A stretch of 64,000 nucleotides of DNA from Phascolomyces articulosus (taxonomy: Eukaryota > Mucoromycota > Mucoromycetes > Mucorales > Lichtheimiaceae): the NCBI GenBank assembly GCA_025677815.1, contig JAIXMP010000047.1:186001-250000 (forward strand). Direction: 5' to 3'. Position 1 is the stretch's first letter; each line of letters begins with the position of its first letter. Shown one piece after another: positions 47,208 through 60,377 of the stretch. A program made the translations under genes and the position numbers. The notes under the pieces were generated by a model, which had not been told where the DNA came from, ran no database searches, and saw only the letters and a program-made list of their open reading frames with translations.

Positions 47208-50200
47208 AGGTCAGATATCGTTGAAATAAAAATATAAAAAGTACAAAAGAAAGAAAGAAGCAAGGAGGTTGAAGGGATGAAAGGTGTGTTATGTATAATA
47301 TAGAAGAAGATAATATATAATGATAAAACTGTAGTAGTAGAAGTACTAAAACAACAAAGAAATATTTATTCTTTGACTTAAGAAAGAAAAAGAAATATAA
47401 AGTGAAAAGAAAAACGAAAAATAAAATAATTGGAATAAGAACCTAAAAAAGGTTGAATGAATGTATTTATGTGGTATTTATATATACACTTTAAGTAAGG
47501 AGGGTGGGGGGAGATGACTTGAGAGATTTCCTAAAGGATGATAATGATTTGCTTGTATACGTTACAAAAAATGTGAACAGTATTGATGATCCTTTTTTTT
47601 AAAAACTGTTGTTTTATTATGGAAAGGACATTCAAGAGTTATATTGTCCTACTACTCTATATATTTATGATTATCCTTACTTACTAACTACCATCAAAAA
47701 TATATATGTAAACGCTCGATCGTACAATAAAGCGATCTGTGCTTTCTTTTCATCATTAAAAGACCGAATTTGTTTATATAATTAGGGATGTCTTCTTTTT
47801 TTTTTATGTAACAATAACACAATGATACACTACATAACAACCTTTTTGATTTAGATACTAGTAAACCGATGGATCAGTACACTAGGTCCAATAATAATCT
47901 AAAAAAACAAAGGGTTCTTCATATTTATCAGGGTTTATTTCCATACAGTTTTTTTTTCAACCTGCCTTTCCCAAATATACCACCGAATGTATTGATCACG
48001 CGCTACTGTATGAAGAAGGTAAAAAAAAAATCAGTGGCTATTATTATTAGTATTATTATTAAAAGTCATCATTATTCTCTCTGTTTTCGGCACCATTGAA
48101 TAATAAACGGACATATGCAGGAAGGTCTGTGCATATTGCAGCACAATTCAATTCAGTCACAGCCTAAACTTTTTTGTTGTGGGTATAATAAGGAGGAAGA
48201 AGAGTATTCACCAACCATCTATTAGGGACTTTCTTTTTTGATAAAAAAAAAAAAAAAAACTTTAAATAATAATAATAATAATTAGCTATAAAACAAATCG
48301 AGCAGCTTCTCTACTTTTGATGATGTGTTGTTACAATTTTTTATCATTACTTTGATCATTATAGTCGTTATTCTATTCTATTACCAGAGAGGTTCCTCTC
48401 TTAGTAATTGGTATATATTATTATTATTACTACTAATAGCTGATAACAAACAAAGAAAGAAAAAAAAAGGATCGTCATGGCTAAAAAATTATTTATCAGT
48501 TATTCATACACTTAACTCTGAGAGATATACATATACACACGGGTAACAACATGGTAACGCAGCATAGATTTTGGTTGTGCAAAACATCAATTTCATTATT
48601 ATAAAAAAAAAAGTTACTTTACATAATATGGTTCATCTCACTTATAGAGATAATATCACCAACTCCCGGAAGGGGGACAGACTTCCTATATTTCTTGGAT
48701 TAGGGTCCTCTTCTTCTTCTTCTTCTTCTTTAAAATACACTCCTTTTCTTTTGTTATAAACTTTAAACTGTGGTATCACGTTCGTCTTTGAAATGACAGG
48801 ATTTACTACTTTACTCTCAAAAAAATATGATTGGCTAATTTGATTTTCCATATGGTTGCACTACTTGTCGCTCAACCAGTGTCAATCATCATCACGTGCA
48901 TTACTATTGAAAAAATTGGAAGGAAACATAATTATTTTACACGCAGTTGGTTATTATTACTTATTATTGTTATATGGTAATCCTTTAGTATATAATTACT
49001 ATAATATCCAAATTGAATAACGATTTTAGGATCGGTTGTTTTACTCCCGAGGAACAATGTTAGAAAAAAAAAAAAGGGGGGTGTGAGGGTTCTTGCAGAA
49101 AGGATTCGGAAAAGGACGTGAGTTTATAGACTTGCCAAGAAAAATCCAAGGCAATGTCTTATATATGCATTTGAAAAACGCGTTATAATAAAATATATAT
49201 TTTGGATTGATAACTAATCATGACAAACTGTAGAAGGACACTATATAATCCTATAGATGATACATCATCATACGTATAATAATTTCAGAGTATATACAAA
49301 TTTCCATTTGAATGATGAGCAACCGCATGTATGTATGACGCGTCACCCTTTGTTCTCCGAAATCTGTTTTTTGCACATCATTATCATCATCGTTGTCATC
49401 CTGCTGTTGATAATAATAATAATAATAATAATAAAAATTATCATCGACGAAACATTTCTAAAAAAAAAAAAAAAAAAAGGGAATCCATCACCTTCCTCCC
49501 TTATGAGTAAAGTAGCCCCTTATATATATATTTTGATTTGATAATGCTTCATTGAAACAATAGTGATTATAGTGAAGAACAATAACAGAAACAAGCAATA
49601 GCTTTTCATACTTTTTATTATAGAAAGTCTGTTTTTATTATAACGGTTGGTGCTATCATAACGAGGAATTTAATAAAGTACGTCGTGGCTGAGGCATAAT
49701 AATGTAACCGCCATTTTTTTTTTCTCTTTTGACATTTTTCTTTATTATCGATGCAATATACAACAACTTTTTCTTAAAAAAAATCATAAAGTTTGAGTGT
49801 ATTTTTTTATTTTTTCAAGGCATGAGATTATTTTGTATTCGATCGATGATATATCTTTTTTGAAAGGTGTCATTGCCGATCATGTAACGTTAGTTGTGTA
49901 ACCGCATTTTTGAAAATGTACAGATCGTGGTTCCAATCATATTTTGTCAACTCAAAGGAGTATGTTATTAAGGTATCAACTAATAATAGTTTTATAATGT
50001 CATCATTTCGCGCGTAAGAATCAATGAATAATGGTTATCCCAGTCTTTATTTATATATTCTCCCTTTCCTTTATTATTATTATTATTATTAAATAGCAAG
50101 ATGAACAGTCTCCCTTTTTCCAATGAAGAGTGAATAACAAGTCCTTCTCGATATCACTACCTTATTTTACTTTTAGTAAAAATACTAATATGCATTTGTA

Positions 50201-52455
50201 CGATATTTAAAGTATAGAAATAGAATCAAGGAGAATTATCATCATGGAACGAAAACGTTGTTGTAGAAGATGTGTGGCTAAATAATAATTTGTCTAGTTC
50301 TATGCAGGTTTTGTAGCTCTTCTCTTTAAAGAAATAAGAGTTCTCCTTCATTATTGTTTATAGATAATTAGTCATTATAAATCTAATAACCTTTAAATCG
50401 GATTTTTCATCAAGAAAAGGAGTGGTGGAACACCACCATTTACACTCTGATGGTTTATATGATAATAATTCGGTCAATCTTCTTAATTTGGATCTTTAAA
50501 GGGGAATTTTTTTTTTAAAAAAAAAAAGTGATTGTGATAGATATAATGACATTACATCGTTCAAAAACTAAAGTATTTAACTGCATATATATAATATAAG
50601 TAGCTGAATGATACATTATAAATAGTATTATTTAAAAATATTATTCTATGAATAATAGAACCATGACATTGTTTTTATTACGATACAAAAAAAAAATCGT
50701 AACAAACGTTAATGACCTGCTGATAATAAAAACTTACTTTTTTTGTAATCACTGATCCTATGCATTCTACATGAATTGATGACCTCCTGAGAGAGAAGTC
50801 AATAGCTGTTTTGTTAGCAATGGATAATATTATGTAACTGCTGTATGTATTATATAGTTGTAAGTATGTTTCAAAATGTTATGTAGAATAATGATCAAAT
50901 ATATTACTTGTAGTTACATATTATATCATGATTAGATATTAAAAGATGAAAAAAAAAACTTCTAAGAATATTTTATTTGTATTGTAAAAACATACTCTAA
51001 TAAAATGAAGTATAAATCTCTATGACAAAAATAAATGGATCAATATAAAAGGAGATATAGTTTCATCGTACTTAATAGATGATAACTCACTGATGATCTG
51101 GAAGAAAAATCATCATACTCTGTGTGTAGTATAATATATGTGTATTTATTATAAAAAATGAAATGACCCCTATTTATTATATAATATAGATAATTTTATT
51201 ATGGTAAATAACTCTTTATTTATTAATAATAAATAGGTAGCAGGTATAAATACTATAAGAGTTACAAAATGAATGACCTGTAAATTCTTTTTCGTTGTTG
51301 CAACTTTTGTTCAAAGAATATTAATAAAGTCTAATCCATAAAACCTTCAATGGTATAAAATACACGATACAATCAGAACGTCTCTAACATTAAGAATTGA
51401 TTTAACGTTACTACTAGGAGCTGTTTTCATTGTAATTCTGAACAGTGATCCATCATTACCAATTCTTGGCAATACTGTAGCAGTAAATGGCTCATCCGGT
51501 TTTTTTTCCCGAGTTTTATCATATAATGAGTTAAACTACAAAAAAAAAAAAAAAAATTCATGTGGAGACTTGCCTCATTGTTATTTACACCGGTTTCGAA
51601 GTTTCAGTCTGTGTTACCTAGATCGTCGTTATAATCTTTTAGCAGGTTTTAAGCATAACTCTTTAAAACCCACTCTCATCTCACTTGGCGCCAATATGAT
51701 ACTATTATACAATTTTTTTTTAATATCTCTTCTCTTAGCTCAACCCCTTACAGATGTACGTTCTTATGGGGCTGAATTATTCTTCTTACAGATGATAAAT
51801 TATATACTTAACACTCTTACTTGTTGTATCAATATAAATAATTCTTTGAAATGTCTATATCTTCTATTGAATCATGTCATTCTTATTTTTGAAATCTTGA
51901 AATCTGTCATGTAACGATTTTACAGAATCTGTAATAAAAATTACACCGTTAAAATACAGAATTCATCGTTTGTATAGTCAATCATAAAAAGTACAAAGCA
52001 ATACCATGAAACAGATCTTGACCCCATCTTATAAAATAATTGGGAATAATCTTGAAACACTAACCTCCCTTCCTCTCTTCAATTTCCCCTGTTTGATCAA
52101 TTGTCCACGTGTAAAAGATTTTATGCTATAACCGCTAGTTTGATAACACTATTGTTGATAAATTTTTTTTACGATAAATGCTGTTGTTCTTTATTAAACA
52201 GAGAGTTCTTTTTTTTTTTTTTGTCTTTGATTTTATTCTTGAAACATATCATCCAAAGAGCTAATAACATACTCTATTTACAATCCCTTTCCTTTCGTTT
52301 CTTTATTATTACATATTATTATTCTTATATTCAAGAATCAAAATAAGTTGTTATTCTATTTTATTCTTCATCTTTTCTAATACATTTGTACAATTAATCC
52401 GGTAAAAAAAAAAAAAACATTTATCATAACTATTCAAGAAACAAAAGGTCATTAA
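47208..52455. other. 5.2 kb gene-free region between bHLH and Rch1-like genes
   Basis: Divergent spacer. A+T-rich throughout, with microsatellites (TCT)n at 48708-48730, (TAA)n at 49410-49434 and (TTA)n at 50071-50091, and homopolymer tracts near 48241-48259, 49059-49074, 50509-50527 and 51540-51556. The longest frame (51570-51914) starts at TTG and is hydrophobic with biased composition; I do not accept it. No tRNA or snRNA recognised. It may contain long 5' leaders, distal regulatory DNA or an unrecognised non-coding RNA. Confidence 0.6.
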
Positions 52456-55400
52456 ATGTCTAGAAGGACTAGCCTTCATACTGATCCTGGGTCTCAACAT
52501 CAGTCACAATTTACTACTACCCCACCATCATCTCCAAATATACATCGTATTGTTATTGAATCCCGACATTATGACTCAACGAACAGTAGTGCTACCGCAC
52601 TTAACCCTCAGACCGAACCATCTTCACCACGGGAAAGTCAATATTATAATGACCAACGACTTTCCATGGCTGCTATGGCATTAATTGATGAGCTTGATAT
52701 GGGTTCTACATTAAGCAGACGAAGCAGTATTAGTCACCATATTATTATTGAAACGTCGCATGAACAGTCACGTCCACAGCAACAACAACAACAACAACAA
52801 CAACCATTTGTTCATATTCCACCAAGTAGCTCAACAATTGCTTCCGGAAGTAATCGAAGTAGTATGGTCGGTGGAACCCTTGGTGGTCCTTATTTTTTTA
52901 ATGAAAATAGTACGACAACATTATACAATCCACGTACCGACTATGGAAGATTCAGCTCGGGTTATTACTATAATACAAATAATCGATCATCGATGCCACC
53001 TGGTGGTCCATTAACCGAAGAGGAAGAATATGATATAGGAACTGTTACTGCGAACGGCGGTGCAGCACACTCACATCCGGAAAAATATCATTCAGTTGAA
53101 CTTCAAGGTATTGAAAATGAAGCTATTATCAACAGTCAGCATGATGATATCACACATCATTCATCCAACATTAATTGCCGAGAATCATTACAAGCAGCAG
53201 TAACAACAGGAGATGGAGCATGTAATAATGGTGGTGGCAACGATCATGATAATAACAATAATTCACTATCATCCATATTCTCAACATCTGAAAAAAGTAA
53301 GAAAAAATGGGCAAGCATACACAAGCACTTGATTCATACAAAGAAGACGGCTACATCATTATTCATCAAATACTGGTTTCTTCTGGGTTTGGGTTTCGTG
53401 ATTGGCATGGCCTGGTTATTTCCAAATGTTGGTAAAACCAACGGTATCATTCAAGCTCAGTATACTGTGAAATGGGGTGCCGTTATTTTGATTTTCTTAC
53501 TATCTGGTTTAGGCATTGATGTCCGTATCATGTTCAAAACATTTCTTCAGTGGCGACTTCATTTGGTCATCCAGGTTATTAATTTTATTGTGATGCCATT
53601 TCTGATGTATGGTATTGTTCTTATGTTTATCAAAGCCAATGCCAAAATTGATACTGCTGTATATAAAGGTTGGATGATCGCCATGTCAACAAGCACCACC
53701 GTCTCGTCCAATGTTGTAATGACAAGAAATGCCAAAGGGAATGATAGTGGAGGTAATTAAAATAATAATAGAATTTGAAAACAAATTTAATGTTACAAAA
53801 TTTCATAGAAAACTAAATTTATACTTATAATTCTTTTTCTTTAGCGTTATTTAATGCAGCATTTGGTAACCTTCTTGGCATTTTTATTTGCCCTGCACTA
53901 ATGACCGGTAAAAAATAAAATGAAAAACATAGCTTTCCACTCCCCCTATCGTATATTCAAAAACATTGTATTTACTTATCCATGATACATTTTTTTAAAA
54001 AGTTTTTCAACAAGATCCAAGAGTTTTCCCACCTGGTACTCCACACGGAAATCCCAATTATGTCAACATTTTTCGTACATTAGGGTTTACAGTTCTTTTG
54101 CCCCTTGTTATTGGTCAAATAATTCGATTTATTTTTTCAGAACCTGTAAAAAAATTAGCTGCCAAGTTACGTTTTCCAATTATAAATAATGTAGCTCTAC
54201 TATTCTTGGTGTGGTCCGTGTTTTGCGATGGTGTTGCAAGTGATGCCTTCAATCAAATGACTGCAGTAGATATTGTCTCTATCATATTTGTTGATATATT
54301 TATGTACGTCTTTGCATGTCTCTTATGTATTTACGTTGCTCGAGTTCCATGGCCACCGTTTTTATCCAAGCCAAAGCGGCTTGACCAATGGCGATTTGAA
54401 AAACAAGACACAGTAGCTATCATGGTAAATGTTTTTTTTTTTTCATATGATTATTATTTATTACCTGTAGATTAGAAAGGACAGTTGTTAAGATGAAAAA
54501 AAAAAAAAAAAAAAAAAAACTAACAATGGTTTAAATTTTGTATACATTAGTATTGTGGTGCAACAAAGACAGTATCCATGGGTATTCCATTAATTAATGT
54601 TCTGTATGCAGAGAGTAGTTATGGTGTTGTTGGTGTCCTTTCCTTGCCACTCCTGCTTTATCATATTATTCAGTATGCCTTTTTTTTTTCTTTTTTTTGT
54701 TCTTCTATTATTGTCTGCTATGCATTGATTCATTTATGATTATTAATTTTACTGTTGTATCCTTGGGATACAATAGATTATTCATTGGCAACTTTCAAGT
54801 TCAGATACTTAAAAATTGGATTAATAAGGACCAGAATAATGAAAAAAAGGAATCTCATATAATAAAAGATCACCATGAAAAACATCAAGTAGGTGGAACT
54901 ATAGAAGAACCAAATGCTATAAATACTATGACGACATCAAGACCGTCATCTACTTTTGACAATGTTCATTATCAACAAGAAAGTAAACGTTACGATGTAA
55001 ATATGAATCAACAATGTCACTATCCAGCCTCAACTTCAGGTACGATTCGAAGTCATCGCCAAAGTTCAATTCCTATAGCAGCTGATGATGGTCGAGGAGT
55101 TTTTATCCAACAGCAACACCAACAAAGGTTGGTAAAACCTGACGAGACTCACGTCCATAACCCTTCGTTACATCAACATCATACTACCACAACAGCATCA
55201 GTATGCAATGATGATGACAATGAACCAAAGAAAGATCCAATAGCTGTATCACGAGTATGGGAAACAGCGGAGAGGACATCATTTGAATCACCACCAACAT
55301 GGCAGACAACTCATCAAGCGTCATATGATGCTGCCCCTACAGCAACCACAACAACAGTAAGGAGAACTCCATCATTTGAAAGTGCTCGATCGCAATTGTC

Positions 55401-55527
55401 TTTTGCTTCATTTGATAATGAACAAGAACATGATACAGTAACAATGGCTCACCAAAGCAGTACTACCATCACCGCAAGTAATCGTCCTCAATCTAGCAGC
55501 ACTGTAACAAAGTGCCCAACAGAATAA
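52456..55527 (+). CDS. SLC10A7/Rch1-type transporter (SBF-like) with long disordered tails
   Basis: Start ATG at 52456, stop at 55525-55527. A Ser/Gln/Asn-rich N-terminus of about 300 residues precedes the membrane core. The core begins WFLLGLGFVIGMAWLFPNVG and runs on through AVILIFLLSGLGID, then AMSTSTTVSSNVVMTRNAKG and ALFNAAFGNLLGIFICPALM. Next are FPPGTPHGNPNYVNIFRTLG, ALLFLVWSVFCDGV and YCGATKTVSMGIPLINVLYA. These are hallmarks of the Rch1/SLC10A7 clade of the bile-acid:sodium symporter fold (about ten TM). The C-terminal tail (from about 54820) adds about 235 polar residues. Family members restrain Ca2+ uptake at the plasma membrane or Golgi in fungi and animals. Six exons with clear GT-AG sites; one intron contains an A24 tract near 54494. 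Confident family call. Confidence 0.93.
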
Positions 55528-55891
55528 TAGTAGATTTGTTATATGTAGAAGTGTATTATAAAAAAATATACCTAGAAAGTGGACACCAATGGACCTTGTT
55601 GTATTTTATCTAAATATATTATTTGTTGTATTAAGTCCATCATTTTGTTATGTAATAATATTATTAATAATTGTAACTACATTTGATATATTTTATGTTT
55701 ACCATTTATGCACCCATTTATGCATCAATAGGGGAAAGGTTTTTTAAGTAATGGTAACACAGAGAGAATGCGCAGTTATAGTCGGAGAGAACAAAGTGGA
55801 AGCACCAGAACCAATTTTTCACCACCTCTTTTTTTTTCCCTCACTTCAAACGAATCTCGAAGACGTAAAGCTATTTTAATTTCATTTTTGC
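55528..55891. other. intergenic, Rch1-like 3' end to HSE1 promoter
   Basis: 364 bp A+T-rich, with a short C/T-rich stretch just before the HSE1 ATG. No other feature seen. Confidence 0.5.
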
Positions 55892-58725
55892 ATGTTTTCA
55901 AAAGCTAATCCTTTCGAAGAAGCTGTCGGTAAGTATATTCATGCATCTACATGTACTTTATATATTATAAAAAAAAACATTAGTTGTTGTATGATGTAAA
56001 TTTTTAAAATAAACAAAAAGTGCCAAGGAATAAGTATCTCACTCTTTTATACTTCTTTTTTTTTTTTGTAATATTTCTTTTTGTAAATAGCTGCCGCGAC
56101 CAATGAGAATTTAACATCTGAAAATTGGGAATTAATCCTAGGTGTTTGCGATAAAGTTTCACGGGGAACACCTGAAAAGTATGTTAATTAAGTATAAAAC
56201 GTAATGCCAAGGCACTGCATTCTTTTTTTTTCACTGGAAATTACTTTGTACCTTTCCCTTTTCACAACATATACACTCTTCCCCCTCTTTTATGAATTCT
56301 CTTGGCAATATATGGATATTTACCACATTCTAACATTATTACTACACTGTATAGTGCTCGAGATTGTGTTGCTGCGGTCACAAAACGATTTACTAGTCGA
56401 AATGCAAACGTACAATTGTATGCCTTGGCAGTAAGTTTTTTCTCAGTATACTTATGAAATGTGTAGGGGTTTGCTTGGTATTAATATATTTTTCGTTTAC
56501 AGTTATCTGAAGCGCTGGTCAAGAATTGTGATATTACGGTTCATCGAGAGATTTCATCCCGTGCATTTACTACTGCGTTAAGTAAACTGATTCATGACAA
56601 GGTAAATACATATAAAGAAAAGAAAAAGACTTTGAAAAGGGTAGGATTTAGCAATATTCATTTCAAATCTGGGATTCCTTATAATTAGACCACACATGAA
56701 AGTGTACGTAAGCGAGCCCTTGAACTTATTCAAGTATGTTCCTTGGAATTCAGTACCGATTCAAGTCTAGGACTTATGAACGAAGTGTATCATTCATTAC
56801 GTGCAGAAGGAATTCAATTTCCTAATCCCCAGAAACCAAAGAAAGAATATACCCAGGTAAGTAATAGAAAAATATTTTTATTAGGGATCTAGTTCGTTCT
56901 TTTGTTTTAGTTTATTAATATATATATATATATAATATTTATAATTATCCAATAGACTGAATCAGATAAACAAAAGGAAGAAGAAGAACTTCAGTTGGCA
57001 CTTGCTTTATCATTATCTGAATCTGAGAATCGATCCACCTATCGAGTAAGGATACTATTTGTTGATGAGAAGATCAAAATAAGGGAAGAAACTAGACCAA
57101 GAAAAATTTAAATGTTTTGACTGTACATATATAAATAGGCCTCATCCTCTGTTGCGAAGACAACAATGGTGACAACAGCACCACAGAGTGCCTCAGCCAT
57201 TGCAACTCCTGCATCCAAGGTATGTATGCGTTTATCATGATATTTAAAGTACGTGTTCTTTTTTTTTTTGAAACTAATCAATTACATTGAATAGCCTAAA
57301 CAAGATACCGCACCAAAAGTGTCAAGAGTACGAGCGCTTTATGACTTCCAGCCCACCGAACAAGGTGAATTGGGTTTCCAGAAAGGGGACATTATTCGAG
57401 TTATTGAAAGTGTCTATCGTGACTGGTGGAAAGGGGAACTTCGAGGACTAATGGGTATTTTCCCAGTGAATTATGTGGTATGTATATTGGATAGGAAATG
57501 AGATTCTGATTTGGCAAATCTCTGGAAAAGGAAAACTTAGAGCATAATTACTGATAATACATATGATATAAAATGTTATTCCTATTAGGAGAAAATTGTG
57601 GATCCTTCGCCGGCTGATTTGATGAAGGAAGCACAAATGGAAGCAGAAGTAATGGGTGAACTTCAAAATGTGGATCGTTTGTTGGATATGCTTTCACGGA
57701 TTGACCCTCAAAAAGATGCATTTTCAGAAAATGAAGAATTACAAGATTTATATAATAGCTCCCTCACTATTCGACCTAAACTTGTCAGATTGATTGAGAA
57801 ATACAGTTTGAAAAAAGGTATGTGTGTGTTGGCCGGTTAAAGAGGACCAAATGAAGGGACAAAAATTTAATCCATTATAACAACATAGTGTGATCAATAA
57901 TACCGTGGATATTAACCTACACATATTTTTAGATGAATTGGTCGCTCTAAATGAGAAATTCTTACATGCACGTACCATGTATGATAGAATGTTGGGAACG
58001 TCACTTGCCAAGTACACAACCCCAGGTGCTCCAAGTGGTATGAAAACAATGTATCTATATTTTTTGTTGTTGTAAAATATGAACAGACTAAAATACTAAA
58101 ATTTATCACTATAGCTCATGATTACTCGGCTCCTCAGCCTCAAGGATATGGCACATATCAACAACAACAACAACAACCTTATACACCTCAGCAACAACAA
58201 GCACAACCTGTCTATACTAGCGCACCTTCACAAGATAACAACTATCAAGCCTATCAGCAGCAACAGCCGCAACAACAACAACAACAACAACAACAACCAA
58301 CCGCATACCCACAAAGTTATCCTGTGGCTCAAGCTTCTCCAAATTTGCAACATCAGCAACAATATCCACCAGTTTCTCAACAAGGATCACAACAATCGCA
58401 ACAGCCACAGCAAGGAGCACCACCTGCCTTTGGCTATCCTGAAGCTGCTCCTCATCAAGTACAACCACAACAATCTCAATCACCTTCTGTGGATCATATT
58501 GCTCAGCAGCAACAACAGTCATATGCTCCTGTCCAACCTACAGGTACTCCTACCTCATATCCACCCCAACCAACTTATTCTACTCCTTACCCATCCCAAC
58601 AACAGCAGCAACCACAACAACACACTGACCAAACACAAAACTATTCCTATGGAGTGGCAACCCCAATGACCCCTCAACAACAACATCCTCAACCAACCGC
58701 CTATCCACAATATCCCCCACAGTAA
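55892..58725 (+). CDS. HSE1: HSE1 (STAM), ESCRT-0 subunit
   Basis: ATG at 55892 (MFSKANPFEEAV). Exons 1-5 encode a VHS domain (NLTSENWELILGVCDKVSRG, NVQLYALALSEALVKNC, SVRKRALELIQVCSLEF). A ubiquitin-interacting motif, EEEELQLALALSLSESE, follows near 56970-57020. The SH3 domain (RVRALYDFQPTEQGELGF, DWWKGEL, MGIFPVNYV) is at about 57322-57600. Then come a GAT helical domain (57600-58040) and a Gln/Pro/Tyr-rich tail. HSE1 with Vps27 sorts ubiquitinated cargo on endosomes. The tail reaches TAA at 58723-58725, but the same frame continues 13 codons to TAG (see findings). Domain order and length match Hse1/STAM. Confidence 0.96.
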
Positions 58726-58767
58726 CAATATCCTGGTGCTAACCAAGCTTATGCTCAAAACTACTAG
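58723..58767 (+). other. in-frame extension after the HSE1 stop codon
   Basis: CAG TAA CAA is followed in frame by codons for QYPGANQAYAQNY and a TAG stop at 58765-58767. The composition continues the Tyr/Pro/Gln tail of HSE1. Either a recent nonsense change trimmed the end, or the stop is leaky. Confidence 0.6.
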
Positions 58768-58922
58768 TTCTGATAAATTAGTTTTGCCGAAATAAAATAG
58801 TCTATATATGTCGGGTGTGATAATGACAGACTGAGTGTGTGTGTTTGCATGGAGGGGTTACAAATAAATAAATAAAGACAGGCTTTTTTTTTGTTTATTT
58901 GAGATAAGACCATAACTACAAA

Positions 58923-60322
58923 ATGATATCTAAGGTACACCATAATTCTTATTATCAGGGGGGGAGTTTTACCTTCATTGAGTCTAATATAAAATATGTA
59001 TATACTCATGCTTTGCTTATGAATTAGAGAATTCTTACTACTTCTACTACTACCAAGCGTGTCATTTTTTCAGGAATTCAGCCAACTGGTATTCCACATT
59101 TGGGAAATTACCTTGGCGCATTGTCAAGCTGGAGTCGTCTGCAACAACCGGATACGACCAATTTTTACAGCATTGTTGACTTGCATGCTATAACTATGCC
59201 ACAAGATCCCGATACCTTACGTCAATCCAAACTTGATATGGCTATTAGCTTACTGGCTTGTGGTGTAGATCCTAAACGAAGTGCTTTATTTGAACAAAGT
59301 CGTGTCAGTGCACATTCGGAACTTGCGTGGATATTCAACTGTTTAACACCTGTTGGTTGGCTTGGGCGTATGACACAGTGGAAGTCCAAGATGGATAAAG
59401 TGCGAGGCCATGCTGCTTCTCATGCTGAGATATTAGCAGATGAGTCCTTGACAACTGGGTTAAAGATGGGTTTGTTCGGTTATCCTACGTTACAAGCTGC
59501 CGATATTTTACTTTACAAGTAATGTTTTATTCAATTTCCCCTCTATTTTAAGGGTTATTTTAAGTATTTAGACGTGATACACATAAATAATGCTTTATTA
59601 CTTCAAAAAAGGTGTGCGATGGAATGATGACAAACTTATTATACTTTTCTCTATCGAAATGTTGTAACTAGAGCAACGCACGTACCTGTAGGTCAAGATC
59701 AATTGCAGCATCTTGAATTAGCACGTGATACTGCCAAGCTATTCAATAAGACGTTCAAGAAAGATGTGTTCCCAAAACCTATTGCAATTACACGTAAGCA
59801 ACGAATTATCATGTATCAATGTAAACAAGTACCAAACTCTGATTCTTCAATTCATATCAATATGTAGCACCTGAAACACAGCGTGTTATGTCATTACGGC
59901 AACCTACTGCAAAAATGTCTAAATCTGATCCATCCGATTTATCTAGAATTAACCTGTCAGACACACCAGAAGTAATTCAGAACAAGATACGACGTGCCAC
60001 CACAGATTCTTTAGGAAGTATTAGCTATGATAAAAAGGAACGGCCAGGTGTTTCCAACTTGTTGACTATCTACAGCACTATGCGTGACATTACCGTTGAA
60101 GAGGCTGTTAAAGAATTTGAAGGAATAGAAAGTACAAAGCAATTCAAAGAACAAGTAGCTGATGCTGTTATTGAACATATTTCACCCATACAAGCTGAAT
60201 TATTAAGACTACAAGCTGATCAAGGATACGTTCGTCAAGTATTAGATGAAGGTGCTGCGAAGGCAGCTGAGGTTGCACATAAAAATATGGAAGAAGTATA
60301 CAAAGTGGTTGGTTTGAAATAG
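58923..60322 (+). CDS. MSW1: mitochondrial tryptophanyl-tRNA synthetase
   Basis: The catalytic frame has the TrpRS signatures [21 protein letters not shown] (HIGH-class motif), [35 protein letters not shown] and KMSKS (near 59914). It ends YKVVGLK at 60322. That frame is closed by TAG at 59025-59027 with no ATG inside. I infer a 4-codon first exon (58923-58934, MISK) ending at GTACAC, and a 93 bp intron ending TTAG at 59027. This restores phase and gives [15 protein letters not shown], a plausible mitochondrial presequence. Three further introns follow the 59520, 59790 and upstream joins. The bacterial-type motif set marks the organellar enzyme rather than the cytosolic one. It charges mitochondrial tRNA-Trp. 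The 3' end converges on the protease gene 55 bp away. Confidence 0.9.
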
Positions 60323-60377
60323 AAATATTATATTACTAAATAACTAGTATGTAATGGTTATATATGATATACGGTAG

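Noticed and set aside
50760..51110. TGATGA and CTGA motifs suggestive of C/D-box snoRNA
   Set aside because: The boxes are not flanked by a terminal stem or spaced with a guide region; such short motifs are expected by chance in this base composition.
51570..51914. 114-codon hydrophobic frame
   Set aside because: Begins at TTG, lacks an in-frame ATG at its start, and has the Leu/Ile/Asn bias of A+T-rich non-coding DNA. No recognisable family.
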